Notes: generated by a model not told the origin, from the sequence alone. DNA of 64,000 nt from Arbacia lixula (GCA_963669155.1 OZ022581.1:387657-451656); one strand, 5' to 3'; numbered from the stretch's first letter, positions 12,153 to 25,394 are shown. Numbers and translations: made by a program.

Positions 12153-12940
12153 TTGACAAACCTCATATTATTCTTTCATAGCGCCTCGAGAAACAATAGC
12201 TGACTTATAAGGACAGAGAAAAAAACATTTATGTGAGGTAATTGATGTCATGTATATTCTTCAAGTAAATATATTTCACACTGTAACCCTTAAAAATATT
12301 GTGGATTGTCCGTCTATCAGACCGACCTCTCGGGAGACAAGTAAAAAAAAATAAAAAGGAAAAAGGGAAAAAGGAAAGAGGGAAAAAAAGGAAAAGCGTC
12401 CTGCAGACGCGCGTGCTCGCAATAATCCTCTTAGTACATATTGCATTGTGTGTGTCTAATAATCAATTCGAGTAATATAACACAATCAAACATCCCAAGC
12501 CACAACACTAAATGAATCGTCATCAACTATCCAAAGTTTATGCCTGATAATTATATCTCTTCGTCATCGTAGGCTAGCAACTGGGTTTTCTTCTCCTGCC
12601 TCGCACAAGTCATGTCATTTTGTTCAGGAAGACAACCATGCAGTTTGCAACCTCTGCTAGTTTTTGCTATGTCGCCCAAACTTCGGCCAGCATTGGGGCT
12701 GTCATTAGTAACTTATGAGACCAGACAGTATGCATGCGCAATTTAAAATGCTGGTGAGTGGCGAATTATATACTTAGTTTCAGTGAAAAGTCAACCTTTC
12801 ACCGAGCATTACTCCGTGGTTCTCGCGTCTTTTATTCTCCCTTCCTTTACTAGACAAGCTTATTCTCTATCGGGTTTCAGTGTCTGCTAAGTAAAAAAAA
12901 AAAATACATGATACTTTAAGAGTTGAACCACACCCACACA
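12153..12940. other. No gene recognised
   Basis: No coding or structural RNA signal was seen. It contains an A/G-rich stretch near 12340-12400. Confidence 0.5.
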
Positions 12941-13830
12941 CACTCACAGCGAAACATCTCCGTTTTGTTATTTGATCTTGCACAACTTGGACTATACGCA
13001 GTAATTGCACTCTGCAATAAACATCCTGCTACGAAACGAAATTCAATTTATGATTGACCGAGCGCGAGCAGATTTTAACGGGTAGGTTAAGTTGATGATA
13101 ATTTTAGAGCGAAAAACAAATCTTATTTACCTTCGGCCAGTCCATGTCTCCAAGAAGTTACTCGAGACGGCCAAGAGGATCTCAAGAACCTTCGTGAAGA
13201 CCGTGTGACTGGATGATATCAAGGCTACACCAGCCAGCTAGATGTGGAGTGAGGAATTGCGCGCTTTGCCACTCTCAGCGTAGCACTATAATTAACGGGC
13301 GAAAGCATTTCTTCGGTGTGCTCAAATTCCGTTGAATTGCATCGTGTATTCCGTGAAACCGCCGGGGAAGTGTCTTAGCAGAATTGCGCTATCTCGCTCA
13401 AAATAACTCCAAATAACAAAATGTCAACGTTATGTTAACAGGAAAGGGTTGTTCTCATTTGTAGTTATATTTTGTGGAGTTTCATGTCATAAAACATCAT
13501 GGAAATAAGGATGAAACAAAGCACTAAAAAAACGCTTTAAAAAAAGACTCGTACGCGTGCCAGGATACCGTGGTGGATACTAATAGCTTGAAATACTCGA
13601 TGATGACCTCACCGGGACTTCCCTCTTGGTACTTTCGTAAGCAATTGATTGATGAGCGGGAATATTTTCCGCTCTAACTTCATGAACCATGGTGGTATTA
13701 ACCCGCTCATTACCAGGCCTTGACACCCCCGTTGTCTTACTACACATCTTCTTGCAACGGTTGCTTGAAGGGTTCTGGTAATTTGTACGATATAGGAAAG
13801 AGCCAAAACAACTCAACTTCAGTGATTAAC
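12941..13830. repeat. Diverged dispersed repeat family E, copy 1
   Basis: Blocks here recur in the same order at 20110-21130: ACGAAATTCAATT..., TTACCTTC(G/A)G(C/A)C..., GTCCATGTC(T/G)CCAAGA, GACCGTGTGACTG/GTCGTGCGACTG, and GGGACTTCC...GTACTTTCGTAA. No clear reading frame is maintained. It may be an old transposon or an old duplication. Confidence 0.5.
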
Positions 13831-14116
13831 TTATCAGGTAGATACACTCACAAAGAAAGAAGGGGGTGAGGGTAATACAGATCTGAATATCAACGGTTTT
13901 CTCTGTCTTTAATCAATCTAGGATCTGGTACAAGATGTGACCACTCTGCACTGTAAAGGGTTCATTTTAATCTGGAAAGTATTGTATAACAAAAAATTAT
14001 ATTAAACAATATGAAATTATCAAAATACTTGTTGTTAGAATGCACTTTCCGGCAAATAGTATTTTTTTATATAAATCTCACTAAATGACAATGTTTTTCA
14101 GGCAGGAAGGCACGCA

Positions 14117-14135
14117 AACACACACACACACATAA

Positions 14136-14189
<54 letters not shown>

Positions 14190-14211
14190 ACACACACACG
14201 CACACACTCTC
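14117..14211. repeat. (CA)n microsatellite
   Basis: An almost continuous CA dinucleotide run with a few interruptions (CATA, CGCA). Confidence 0.95.
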
Positions 14212-14689
14212 TATGAATAATGTACTAAAGAAAAAAGAGAAAAATAGGAAAGCTATGCCTTAAGGCAGACAAAGGGGTTAGACTCTTTCCCCAAAGAATC
14301 CATTTTAAATTAAGTAATATGTGATCAGAAGAAAAAAAGAAAGAAGACATAATGATGTTGACTCCCCATTGATGCAATCTTTTTTGTGAGTTGGGGATTT
14401 GTAATGTACATAAACGTATACATGGACAGATCGGACTGTTATCCACCATCTGTAAATTTGCCTCTATAAACATGACCATCATATACTTAAACACACATTA
14501 TATATTTACAATGAGTGCATGCAATATTAAAACAAAATGGGGGGAGGGTTGTGCTGTTGACTTCACCCCCCCCCCCCAACAAAAAAACACAAAAAACAAG
14601 GATAAAGAAAAACAAAAATCAAAGCATGTGTGAAATTAAAATGTAAATATTGATAGACTGTCTGAAATAACTATTAGCAAATAGATTGA

Positions 14690-15754
14690 CTATTAATACT
14701 GAAAAAACAAGTTTCTGTACTTTGAACATAGTAAATCATGTGATGTTTCCAATATTGAAATCTTTATACATCATATCAAATTGTCATTCTCACCTTCAGT
14801 AAGATTCTTGGGTATACTATTCGACAAGAAAATTTTTTTTGATGATTATAGAAGAGAAGTTAGTAACAAGATATCGAAGAATGTTGGACTTTTATTCAAA
14901 CTGCAATCCGTGTTACCTGAAACTCATCTTTTTATGTTGTACGATTCATTGGTCTTGTCTTATATTCGATATTGCAATGTTTTTTGGGCTAGTACAGCAC
15001 CTACTAAGTTAGATACCATATATAAGTTACAGAAAAAGTCTCTACGAATTTGTACATTATCCTCTTATATTTCTCCATCCATGCCACTTTTTCTTCGCTT
15101 AAAGACTTTAATATTTTGACCTCACCAAGTTTAAGATAGCACAGCTAATGTTCCATAATAAAAATAACCTACTTCCTGTTAATATTGAAAATTTCTTTTC
15201 GTATAATACCCAATTTCATAATCATAATACACGCTCTAGTTCAAAATTGCATTACCATCAGGTTAAAACAAACAAAATACTTCAATTGTTTAGACACCAA
15301 GGTCCTATTATTTGGAATTCTCTTAGTTCAAATATTTCTTCTTCCAGTACTTTAAATTCTTTAAAAGAAAACTGAAAAATACTTTTTTATCTAAATATTC
15401 TGCGTTACCGAACGTAAAATGTCCAAACGATTTATTATTATTGTACATGTAAGTATTATCATGATTATAGGATGTACGTGTGGTTGTGCTGTTGTATGAT
15501 TGTGTGAATGTTGGCGATTATTCATAGGTTGTTTGTTGTCTTTTATATGAAATCAGTTAGGTAAATTACATTTTTGTAACGATCGTGCATTCATTTATAT
15601 TTTATATGCAAGGGAGCTGCACCCTCAGACATTTTAGGTTTTTTGCAGCTTCCATTTTCATTTTCTCTTTATTTTATATGTACAGTGAATGTTTATATTT
15701 TATGATCGTGAAATAAAACCCATTTGAATTGAATTGAATTGAATTGAATTGAAT
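14690..15754 (+). mobile_element. 3' end of a CR1/jockey-type non-LTR retrotransposon (LINE), inactive
   Basis: Two open stretches, 14781-15116 and 15148-15372, encode the end of a reverse transcriptase protein: SVRFLGILFD, LYDSLVLSYIRYCNVFWAST and LQKKSLRICT in the first, and NTRSSSKLHYHQV and GPIIWNSLSS in the second. These are the thumb and C-terminal motifs of CR1/jockey-like LINEs. The two pieces are in different frames separated by a stop, so the copy is dead. The YADD catalytic region and the endonuclease are missing, indicating 5' truncation. The element ends with an untranslated tail, an AATAAA at 15711-15716 and about six copies of GAATT (15724-15754), the short tandem 3' tail typical of this clade. 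Confidence 0.85.
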
Positions 15755-16074
15755 AGTACTTGAAACAAAGTAATAATTTTACTTCTCTTTAATGATGGGT
15801 TGTGCCTCCTGCCTAACCTCTTAGATCATTGGAATGTCACCATGTACCCTCCCAACTGGTAGCACATTGGACCTTTGACATTGAACCGTAATGTTTCACT
15901 CAGATCCTTAATCTGTGTGTCATAAATGTCACATTCAGATGCTTACGCATTATATAAATATAGGTCATTACAGCTGGCACGATCAGTGTACATTGTTAGA
16001 TACTGCCTGCTACCAGCTACTACTTGACTGTAAAATGCCGTTTTACATTGCAATTTATCACATCAATATAATTG

Positions 16075-16700
16075 CTGACTCTGATGTGATACACTCAAAA
16101 AACATATTTAACAAAATCACTAACTGTTCAATGGAATTATGTGTCCTATATTTTAAAATGATCTTTTCTCAGCACTGATAAGTTCCCGCCTCCAGAATAT
16201 CCCCCAACTCAAGATTCTTCTTGTGACATCATCAAAGGTAGAAATTAGCAGAATAATAGACACAATCTATGCCCAAACTAAACATTGCAATGACCACCTG
16301 TACATGCTTATAATAGCATCACGTGTTTATAGCCCATGTTTAAACAATCCAAATTAATTTTTTTCTTGGCAAAGCTAGCACATTTTTGACATAAGGAAAC
16401 GATTATTCCCACATGACAGGTTGTTAGATGGTATTGTGTGAAGACATGTAATGCTCTTGTGGGCAGGTGGAGGTAGTCATTGCAACGTTTAGTTTGTGCA
16501 TAAATTCTGCTTATTATCCTGATAATTTCTACCTTTGATGATGTCACAAGAAGAATGTTGAGTTGGGGGATATTCTGGAGGCAGGGCTTATCAGTGCTGA
16601 GAAAAAATAAAGAAAAATTATTTTAAGATATAGGACACATAATTCCATTGAATAGTTAGTGATTTTGTTGTATACATATTACGTTGCATCAAATTAAGTC
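16075..16700. repeat. Foldback element with inverted arms of about 200 bp
   Basis: The left arm (AATCACTAACTGTTCAATGG, CACTGATAAG, GCCTCCAGAATATCCCCCAA, GTGACATCATCAAAGGTAG) reappears as reverse complement on the right (from about 16450 to 16690). A central segment of about 150 bp is unpaired. No transposase is present. It looks like a non-autonomous foldback DNA element. Confidence 0.75.
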
Positions 16701-16724
16701 AACATACATTTTCATGTCATAGGA

Positions 16725-16926
16725 CCTTTAAAATGAGCGTGGAAAACCACAAACCTTTTTTTGGGAGCGTTCTTCCTTCTGTTCTATGCAACCATGGCAA
16801 CTCAATCGCGTGACATGTATTACTTCCCATATCGCATAAGCACGCACATACACACACATACACACACATACACACACACATATGCACATACTTTCACGCA
16901 CACATATTTTGCCAGAACATTCTTTT

Positions 16927-17009
<83 letters not shown>

Positions 17010-17641
17010 TACACACCTAACCAAGCAACCCATCAACCAGCTGAACTTGACATCATTGTAACAACTTTATACGCCGGTATGTGTATATTATGTCACAATG
17101 TAAAGTCTAAAGATGCCATCGATCTTATTTTTTTTTATCTGGCACAGGTAAAAATAAATGTATACACTGTATGTGTAAAGTGTTTTGGCCTCGATTTGTA
17201 TCTTTGTTTGTATGTGTGTCAAAAGTGTCAACAGTTTTTTTTAACATCTAGTATAACTTCGTTTAGTTAGGTTATACATGTGTGTCACGGTTAGTATCGA
17301 TATCAAAACATTGTGGTTAGTTAAGTCTGTATGATTTTTGAATGGCCTTATCAAAGGGAAATAACCTATAGAAAGAAGACCGTACATGTAGCTGTAAAAC
17401 AAAACGATTGTGTTTTGGCAATATAGTGGCTGGTTTTCCCCGCTAATGTTTATTTATTTGGGAGTGTAAAATATGTAACTATGCGAGTTTGTTAATGTAT
17501 GTGCATGTATGTGTGTACGTGTGTTTATGCAATGTGGGAAGTAATACATGCTACACGATTGAGTTGCCATGGTTGCATAGAACAGAAGGAAGAGCGCTCC
17601 AAAAGTAGTTCTGGGGTTTTCCACGCTTATTTTAAGGTTAT
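16725..17641. mobile_element. MITE-like element with inverted termini of about 110 bp and CT/CA-rich core
   Basis: The left end AAAATGAGCGTGGAAAACC...GTTCTTCCTTCTGTTCTATG and CAACCATGGCAACTCAATCG match the reverse complement of 17530-17641. The core carries (CA)n, a run of T, (CT)n at 16929-16973 and a second (CA)n at 16974-17005. No transposase frame. It lies immediately beside the foldback element ending near 16700. Confidence 0.75.
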
Positions 17642-17819
17642 TTAGTCTGTGTATGTCCTTTCCTCCGGAAACTCTGCATGAATGTGTGTACGTATGTGTG
17701 TGTTTTTTGTGCCTAACTGTGCGCGTGTGCATGTGTGTGTGTATATATTTATAATATGTGTGTATATACATATCTATAATATATGTGTTAAAAATGAGAA
17801 TTAAAAAAATCATGAAAAA

Positions 17820-18770
17820 TAAATGTTAATAATGAGGCTAAACATATTTTTGTCATTAATAGCTTATTCATTTATCTTTATCTCATGAAAATGTGAAAAC
17901 AGGTCTCCAGCATTTGTTTTGCTGGAAGCCTAAAATTCAGGCTACCAACCAAGTTACTAAAAATTTTAAGTGCTTGTGCGACTTCATTAACTCTCCTTGA
18001 ATTTAATCATGAACGTACAGTGTGCAGACCTATTGAATTGCTCTAGAGCAATCAGTATTATTCTTTATACGTATGTGAAACATTTGTTAAATGATGTTGA
18101 AGTGATTTTACATGAATATTTGTTCAATGATGTTGTCAACTTTGGAACGCTTTTTGGGGGATATACACAGATTTGACTAAGTTGTGTGCGGCCTTACAGG
18201 GGATTTCCCGTCTTTACGAAAAACGAGTACCCCTTAATAGACCAGTTCGTAATTACTCCATGGGCGGACAATCCACTGAATGAATACTACTAGACTGCAG
18301 ACTGCGATATGTTCATTGAGCTGTGTTGATGATGGGTGTAAATACATTTTACAGTGTGCCCAGAACAACAATACAAACAGGTGCACATGGTGGAAAGTTC
18401 TTTTACTACCTTTCAAAGCTGAATAACTGTTGTCATATCTGCATTATAATGAATAGAAACGTGGTGGACTATCTAATGAATTTTCATTTTACTCTGTGAG
18501 TTGTACGAGTGACCAGAGGTCATTCGTACCAGCAATAATCTGCTCATGCGCACATTGCAACTACGAACTCGCTTATTGGTCTACTCAAAACTTGGGGCAT
18601 GCGCAAAGCTTCAATATGACGTCATCGGACCTGAACACCGTCCGCATCCACACACCGTAATACTAGTAATACTAATCAATTAGAGTAGCTCGTCAGAATC
18701 TTACGTTGCGTAACAGAATGAATTCCTCTCTTTGCTGGCAGTGGCTTATGATATCGAGGTGCCTTGTGCC
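17820..18770. other. No gene recognised
   Basis: AT-rich intergenic DNA; only short open frames without recognisable motifs. Confidence 0.5.
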
Positions 18771-18779
18771 AATGGCATC

Positions 18780-19640
18780 TCTGAGCCACGAGAGGAAAAT
18801 CAGCCTCTGTCGTCCTCTTCACCTTCGCGTCCCTGAACAGCACCAGTGAGGGTGACTATCTCAAGAGCATTCTTGCGAAGGATGTGGACTAGGAAACTTA
18901 TCTGTTTTATAGCAATTGTTTGAAGTAACTTTCGGGATGACTTTGCTCTTTCTAGGACATCTTCATTTGTAACATGATCAGTCCATGATACTCTCATCAT
19001 CCTAGGTAGAAATTACATTTCTGTGGCTTCCAAATGCTGTTGCATAGATTTACTTATAGTCCAGCATTCCGATCCAGACAGAAGCGTGGATCATTTGTAG
19101 CCTAGCAATGCAATAATCTAAGTCTTGTAGGGGGAGGAATAAATCGAGTTGTCAATGTCCTCTCCATTTTCTTGAATGTAGACGTAGCAATCCCAATTCG
19201 GTGTTTGATCTCTCTCTCACACCTTCCGTCAGGCATAACAGCACTGCCTAGATATGTGAACTCATCTACCTGTTCTAAAATTTCACCATTTACTTTTACT
19301 CTGCATGGTCGAACCGGAGATATTATTTAGAAGACAAGACAAAAGGACTGTTTACGATTTAATATCTATCATTTCCTCTCACTCTCTGCAACAACTGTGT
19401 CCATGGGAGCTTACAATTTCTCTTTAGAGTGAGCAATCATGACCTTATCATCTGCATATCTGACATTTGTTAAGTTGACTCCATCAATCTTAATGCCGTC
19501 CATTTCCCGGATGGACCACATGATGGCTTCGGTGTAGAGAACAAATCGGGAGAAAGAATACAACCTTCCCTAACACCACGTTCTACATTGAGCCAGTTGC
19601 TTATCTTCCATCAATTTTGATAGCTGCAAGCTGATTTTGT
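18780..19640 (-). mobile_element. Non-LTR retrotransposon reverse transcriptase fragment (RTE-like), inactive
   Basis: Read on the minus strand, this segment has RGVREGCILSPDLF, the catalytic YADD (encoded at 19447-19458) within NLTNVRYADDKVMIA, and further downstream a C-terminal block ISWTDHVTNEDVLERA and RKLLQTIAIKQISFLVHILR. These are the RT palm motifs and the conserved region after the RT of endonuclease/reverse transcriptase LINEs of the RTE or related type. Frameshifts and stops separate the pieces, so it is a dead copy. No endonuclease domain is recognised upstream. Clade assignment is tentative. Confidence 0.8.
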
Positions 19641-19789
19641 GCCACTTTTGACAACTTGTTTGAATGTGATTTTTACCAAAAAAGTTACGACTGGAATAAA
19701 GCTGAAATTTACACATCATAAAGTCAAAGCAGATTTTGTTACATTTCTTTAATTATCATTCTTGAAATAATCCTTTGAACATTTAAAGA

Positions 19790-20050
19790 GATTTTGATTT
19801 GGGGACAAATCTGGACCAAAAAAATGTGTGTATCAGATATTCAATACAATAATGACCATTGTGTGTTACACCTGTCAATCAACTAGCAACTGCCATTACA
19901 GTGTCATCAATGATCCATGATGCTTCTCATATAGAAAGGAAGATGTGGGATGGCACGTGTGATGCTCAATGGTCATCGTTGTGTTTGTAATCAATTATCT
20001 GATACACACAAATGTTTAGATCTAAATTTGTCCAAAATTTAAAATCTCAC
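19790..20050. repeat. Short foldback element
   Basis: AGATTTTGATTTGGGGACAA...TGTGTGTATCAGATA at the left matches the reverse complement of the right end (TATCTGATACACACAAATG...TTGTCCAAAATTTAAAATCT). About 50 bp pairs with a few mismatches. No coding content. Confidence 0.65.
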
Positions 20051-20109
20051 TAAATATTCACAGGATTAATACAAGGAAAGTAAAAGTAACTTCATGATTC
20101 GTGGGTGGC

Positions 20110-21130
20110 TATTCATATGCACATGCAACAAAACATCCCCATTTTGTTATATTGCCTTTCACCACGCTGGGCTATCATACACAATCACCATCACGATGTG
20201 CAACGAAATTCAATTGTTTCTTTTTTAGGCCTGAACTTAACCGCGTAAGCACATTTTAACAAGCATGATAACTAAGTGATGATTTGGAGTATTTACCTTC
20301 AGACATATCCGTGAGTCCATGTCGCCAAGACGTTCCCCGAGACGCAAAAGGTGTCCAAGCTACTGCGTAAAGGTCGTGCGACTGATTAATTATACCAAAG
20401 CGATACCAGTTCAGCTGCTATCCTCGCTGTATCACACGCCCGTCTCTAGCTTGAAACAAACACGGGCTAATTGCATACTGGTACATGAATACGGAATAAA
20501 CGCATACATTCACAAGCACATACATCATACTGTATGTGTTTCTGATGTAAAATGTGTGTTACATTATGAAAGTAATGTTATGTTATGTTATGTTATATTA
20601 TGTTATGTTAAGTTACGTTATGTTATGTTATGTTATGTTATGTTATGTTATGTTATGTTATGTTATGTTATGTTATGTTATGTTATGTTATGTTATGTTA
20701 TGTTATGTTATGTTATGTTATGTTTGTTGTTCAATGTACCCAGGTCCCCTGGAGAGAAAAGTACTTAGCTCAAAAATGTGACTACCCTAGTAAAAGACGA
20801 AATTTAATACAGTAAAATAAAATCATTCACAATGGATCGAATGCACTTAATTCACTCCGTTAATATTGGCTGTTCCTACTCACTCGAACAAACCCCGGAC
20901 AAAAATCTTTGGGGTTTTCATTAGTGACGTATTGTTTGAAAGACGTACATAAACACAAATGGTGTATTGAGTCTGTGATTGTAGACTACTAGAGAGAGCC
21001 AAGTGCAAGACGATTACCTAGCGACCAGAGACATTCATGTATTGACAAATTAATGATGAATTAATAATGAACATGCCAGGACTTCCTCCTTTGTACTTTC
21101 GTAATTGTGATGTAGCGCGATTGGTGAAGT
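20110..21130. repeat. Diverged dispersed repeat family E, copy 2
   Basis: Matches 12941-13830 in scattered blocks in the same order (see that entry). The copy is interrupted by the ATGTT array at 20575-20723. Confidence 0.5.
20575..20723. repeat. (ATGTT)n pentanucleotide microsatellite
   Basis: About 30 copies of the pentamer, nearly perfect in the second half. The Met-Leu-Cys-Tyr-Val open frames over it are artefacts. Confidence 0.95.
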
Positions 21131-21531
21131 GGAAATAGTTTCTGGACTGAGTTAATTTATTGGAAGATATGGAAATTTGGTTCCGCAGGAATGAACCTTC
21201 TCTCGCTGAAAAATAGTGATCATTAATTCAGAACACAACAATTCCTATAACGCATCACACGTGTCAGCACACAAGGAGTATCATGACCTAGTAATGCCAG
21301 TTGCTAGTGCACATTTCATGCACACATTTTATTTTTTTATTTTCATACCCTTAACAAAATTGAACAGTCCTCATCCAAGCATGCATTATTCTCAAAGAGC
21401 TTGATGTCATATAATTATAAGTTGAGTCTTTGAGCTTTCCATACATGTAAACCTTTGCCCCAGAATTATATATTTTTCTATTTGGCAGCTATTTTAAAAG
21501 TTTTTATTTGGACGCCCCCTTTCCTCCATTC

Positions 21532-21588
21532 TCCCCCCCCCCCCTTTCTCTCTCTCTCTCCCTCACTCACTCACTCTCTCCCTCCCTC

Positions 21589-21639
<51 letters not shown>

Positions 21640-21643
21640 CTCT

Positions 21644-21706
<63 letters not shown>

Positions 21707-22678
21707 TCTACTCTTCTCTAGTATCCATTTCTACCCTTGTCTATCTCTCCATGGACCCCGTCTTCTCTCTATATCTCCCTCTCTTTATCTATCTCTCTCT
21801 CTCCCCAAGTATGTCCACCTCTACACTGTGTATTTCCCTCTCCTCCTGTTTATACCCTTCTCCCCCTGTTTATCTCCTTATCCCCCTGTATATCTCCCTC
21901 TCCTCCTGTATATCTTCCTCTCCTCCTGAATATCTTCATCTCCCCTGTATATCTCCCTCTCCCCTGTATAACTCCCTCTCCCCCTATATATCTCCCTCTC
22001 CCCTATATATCTCCCTCTCCTCCTGTTTATCTCCCCATCCCCCTGTTTATCTCCCTATCCCCCTGTTTATCTCCCTATCCCCCTGTATATCTCCCTGTCC
22101 CCCTGTATATCTTCCTCTCCCCTGTATATCTCCCTCTCCCCTGTATATCTCCCTCTCCCCCTATATATCTCCCTCTCCCCTATATATCTCCCTCTCCTCC
22201 TGTTTATCTCCCCATCCCCCTGTATATCTCCCTCTCCTCCTGTATATCTTCCTCTCCCCTGTATATCTCCCTCTCCTCCTGTTTATCTCCCTCTCCCCTG
22301 TATATCTCCCTGTCCCCCTGTATATCTCCCTCTCCTCCTGTATATCTCCCTCTCCCCTATATATCTCCCTCTCCCCTATATATCTCCCTCTCCTCCTGTA
22401 TATCTCCCTCTCCCCTGTATATCTCCCTCTCCCCTGTATATCTTCCTCTCCCCTGTATATCTCCCTCTCCCCTGTATATCTCCCTCTCCTCCTGTATATC
22501 TCCCTCTCCCCTGTATATCTTCTTCTCCCCTGTATATCTCCCTCTCCCCTGTTTATCTCCCTCTCCCCTATATATCTCCCTCTCCCCTATATATCTCCCT
22601 CTCTCCTATGTATCTCCTTCTCCCCTATATATCTCCCTCTCTCTCCCTGCATAACATGTTATGTTATGTTTTGTTATG
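21532..22678. repeat. CT microsatellite grading into a 19-22 bp minisatellite
   Basis: Poly-C and CT runs (21532-21703) lead into a long array of units such as CCCTGTATATCTCCCTCTCC (about 21830-22640), with C/T length variants, and then into a few ATGTT-type pentamers. The array resumes at 24530-24930 on the far side of an inserted element. The long Ser/Pro/Leu-rich frames (up to 392 codons) come from the repeat and should not be called genes. Confidence 0.9.
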
Positions 22679-22685
22679 CTATTTA

Positions 22686-23624
22686 AGGCCCGGTCCCACT
22701 GGGGGAAAGTTGAATTACGCATGAATTGCGAATACAAATTTCGGTCATTCGTTGTCATCCGCATTAAATTTGGCAAAAAAAATAAAAATCCGCTATAAAA
22801 TTGCGGATACAAAAAAGATGTACAGCGAACAAATTACGATTAAAAGCGGAAATATCACGAATAAAAACGAATCACCTTGCGAATGCCATTTTACGAGGGA
22901 TATTGCTTGTAAAATTGTGGAATGTATTGCAAACATTGCGAACATGTAACGAAAGTAATGCGGAAGTATAACACATGTATTGCGGACAAAAATAGGATGC
23001 TAAACGATTATTGCGGAAGTATTACGTATGCATAGAGAATGCAATGTGGACGTGGTGCGGAAACAACGGTCGCATTGCGAATATGAGAAGAGCACTCCAC
23101 TCTTCAGCGAAGATGAACAGAAAATAATATGTTTTTAAAACTTTTTGTTTTCATTCCATGGAAAGTTCATGAATGTTCAGAAATAGAACCATATTACCTT
23201 ATCTTTTATTAAGTATCAATGAAAAAAAGACAATAAATGTTTGTTTAGATGTTTTATGTCTCATTTATCTGCCTTTCTTAAAATACACTTGTTTATTTGA
23301 TGTTTTACATACAATGTTACACTTTTATACATGTTTATGCTTTTTCAAAATGCTGATCTTGAACAAAATAAAAGAAGGTATTAAGATGTAATACTTTTTA
23401 TCAGTTTATGTGTTTTCCGATCATGAAAATTCATTTTCCACTTTTAATTCTCAAAAGAATATGAGAATATTGATGGGGTTTAAGAGGGGATACAAACATA
23501 AATCGAGACTTTGGCTCAATTTACCTCTTCCACATGAAACAATGATGTATGGTTAATATGAAAGGAGTATGTATGTGTATTGAAGTGTATGGGCATCTTC
23601 CATAAGTGTCCGTGTGTGCATGTT

Positions 23625-23669
<45 letters not shown>

Positions 23670-24524
23670 ATATGTCTGTCAACGTATACCTGAAAATAAT
23701 TCCAACCTCTTGTAAAATGTCGTTGAGGTGATAAGCTATGATTATTATAGCTCTGCACTATCTGGAATTAGGTACGTCCATGGTATCAGTGTCATATTCT
23801 ATCTGGCGACACACGAGGGGGGGGGGGGGTGGCGGGGGGGGGGATGTTGGGTTATACTTTTATTAACAAAAATACAATTAAAGTAGCAGGGGCAATATGG
23901 CAATGACATCCGGGATTTTTATGTTGTTGGATGGCTGCAACTATCAAATGTCCGTGATGATCCATGGCAACATCCTATATTCTACACAACTGTTCTTAAA
24001 ATGACGGTCAAATTTCATTTTCTGTTGCATTTATATAGTAATCGGGGTTTACTATGAATGTTTGCTGTGTACTCGCAAATTGTTCGCGAAACAGTCGTAA
24101 TATAAACGCACTATTCGTGACCAGTCTGTAAGCATTCTTTATAAATTATTATAGCTTGGTATAAAGTCGTATTAGGCACGCTATGCATTCGTTTCGCATT
24201 CTATCTCAGTCCGCTACTTATCCGCAATCTCATGTACGTTGCGGATATCACAGGATAACTGCGAAAATTCAGCGCATTCATTGAGTATGCATTGCGTGTG
24301 CATTGCGCATATAAACCGGATGATTTCCGCTCCCAGGAGTTTTGGGCAGCCCAAAACTCCTGGGAACGGAAAAATGTGCCTTTCCGGATGATTACGGACA
24401 TGTGCGGAAAATAACCGTCTTAAAACAGCATACTTCACGAATATTGCGAATGTTTAGCGTCTGAAATCAAATTTTATCCGCAATTTATGCGCAATCCATC
24501 CTAAATGTCACTGGGACCGGGCCT
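22686..24524. mobile_element. PIF/Harbinger-like non-autonomous DNA transposon with TTA target duplication
   Basis: The 1839-bp element begins AGGCCCGGTCCCA and ends TGGGACCGGGCCT, a 13-bp perfect inverted terminus. It is flanked on both sides by TTA (22683-22685 and 24525-24527), the 3-bp target duplication characteristic of PIF/Harbinger elements. Both subterminal regions are rich in short words such as ATTGCGGA, TGCGAA and their complements. No transposase frame is present; the interior holds a (GT)n run (23630-23668) and poly-G (23817-23842). It is inserted in a minisatellite that continues on both sides, so the boundaries are well defined. Confidence 0.75.
24331..24365. repeat. Perfect 17-bp-arm hairpin
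   Basis: TCCCAGGAGTTTTGGGC, one A, then the exact reverse complement. The hairpin lies inside the Harbinger-like element and is bracketed by the near-direct repeat CCGGATGATTTCCG/CCGGATGATTACGG, which itself may mark a small secondary insertion. Confidence 0.9.
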
Positions 24525-24527
24525 TTA

Positions 24528-24930
24528 GTGTTATGTTATGTTATGTTATGCTTTGTAATGTTGTTCCATGTAATGTCATGTTGTGTTATGCTTTGTAATG
24601 CAATGTTATGTTATGCTATGTAATGTCTCCCTCTCCCCTGTATATCTCTTCCTCTCTCCCTCTTCCCCCTCCCCGAACATCTCCCTCTCTCCCTGTATAT
24701 CTCCTCCCTGTATATTTCCCTCTCCCTCTCCATATCTCTCCCGCTGTTTATCTCACCTTCCCCTGCATATATATATATCCCCCCCAAAAAAAAAAAAAAA
24801 AAATCTACCCCCCCCCCCTGTGTATCTCTCTTTCCCCCTATATATGTACCTCCCACTGTGTATCTCTCTCTCCCCCTATATATCTACCTCCCCCTGTGTA
24901 TCTCTCTCTCCCCCTAACACCTCTCCAACA
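24528..24930. repeat. Minisatellite continuation right of the Harbinger-like element
   Basis: Starts with ATGTT-type pentamers and returns to CCCTGTATATCTCTTCCTCTC-like units with poly-C and poly-A interruptions (24781-24820). It is the other half of the array broken by the insertion at 22686-24524. Confidence 0.85.
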
Positions 24931-25330
24931 TTCAAACTCTCCCATCATACAGGAAAAAACTTTGTACGCCGATTCATACAACTTCACTTATTATATATCA
25001 CAATTTATTAAACTCACCCCAAAATGGATGTACTAACTACACTTAATACCAACTGTACAAATTATGAACACTTATGAACACAAATGAATTAACATGTAGC
25101 CGAGTGAAGTACAAGGTATGCTGATTCTTCTAATTTTTCTAAAAACACAATTATACAGAACAGTTATGTTAATCACACAACTTCAGGCTTAAGTGGTTGT
25201 TATCCGTCTCTCTATAATAATGGTACTTGAGACGATTGCAAGTAGCATGTTCAAATAACAATGGAACATTTATGAAAGTGTATGGTGAGACTCGGATATA
25301 TTCTAATTGGTACTGTACATCCTTTGCTCT

Positions 25331-25351
25331 CTCCCTTCTTCCCTCCCCTCT

Positions 25352-25393
<42 letters not shown>

Positions 25394-25394
25394 C

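Noticed and set aside
21508..22686. A 392-codon open frame
   Set aside because: It is produced by CT repeats and a 19-22 bp minisatellite; composition is almost only Ser, Pro, Leu, Tyr and Ile, and the other frames are open as well.
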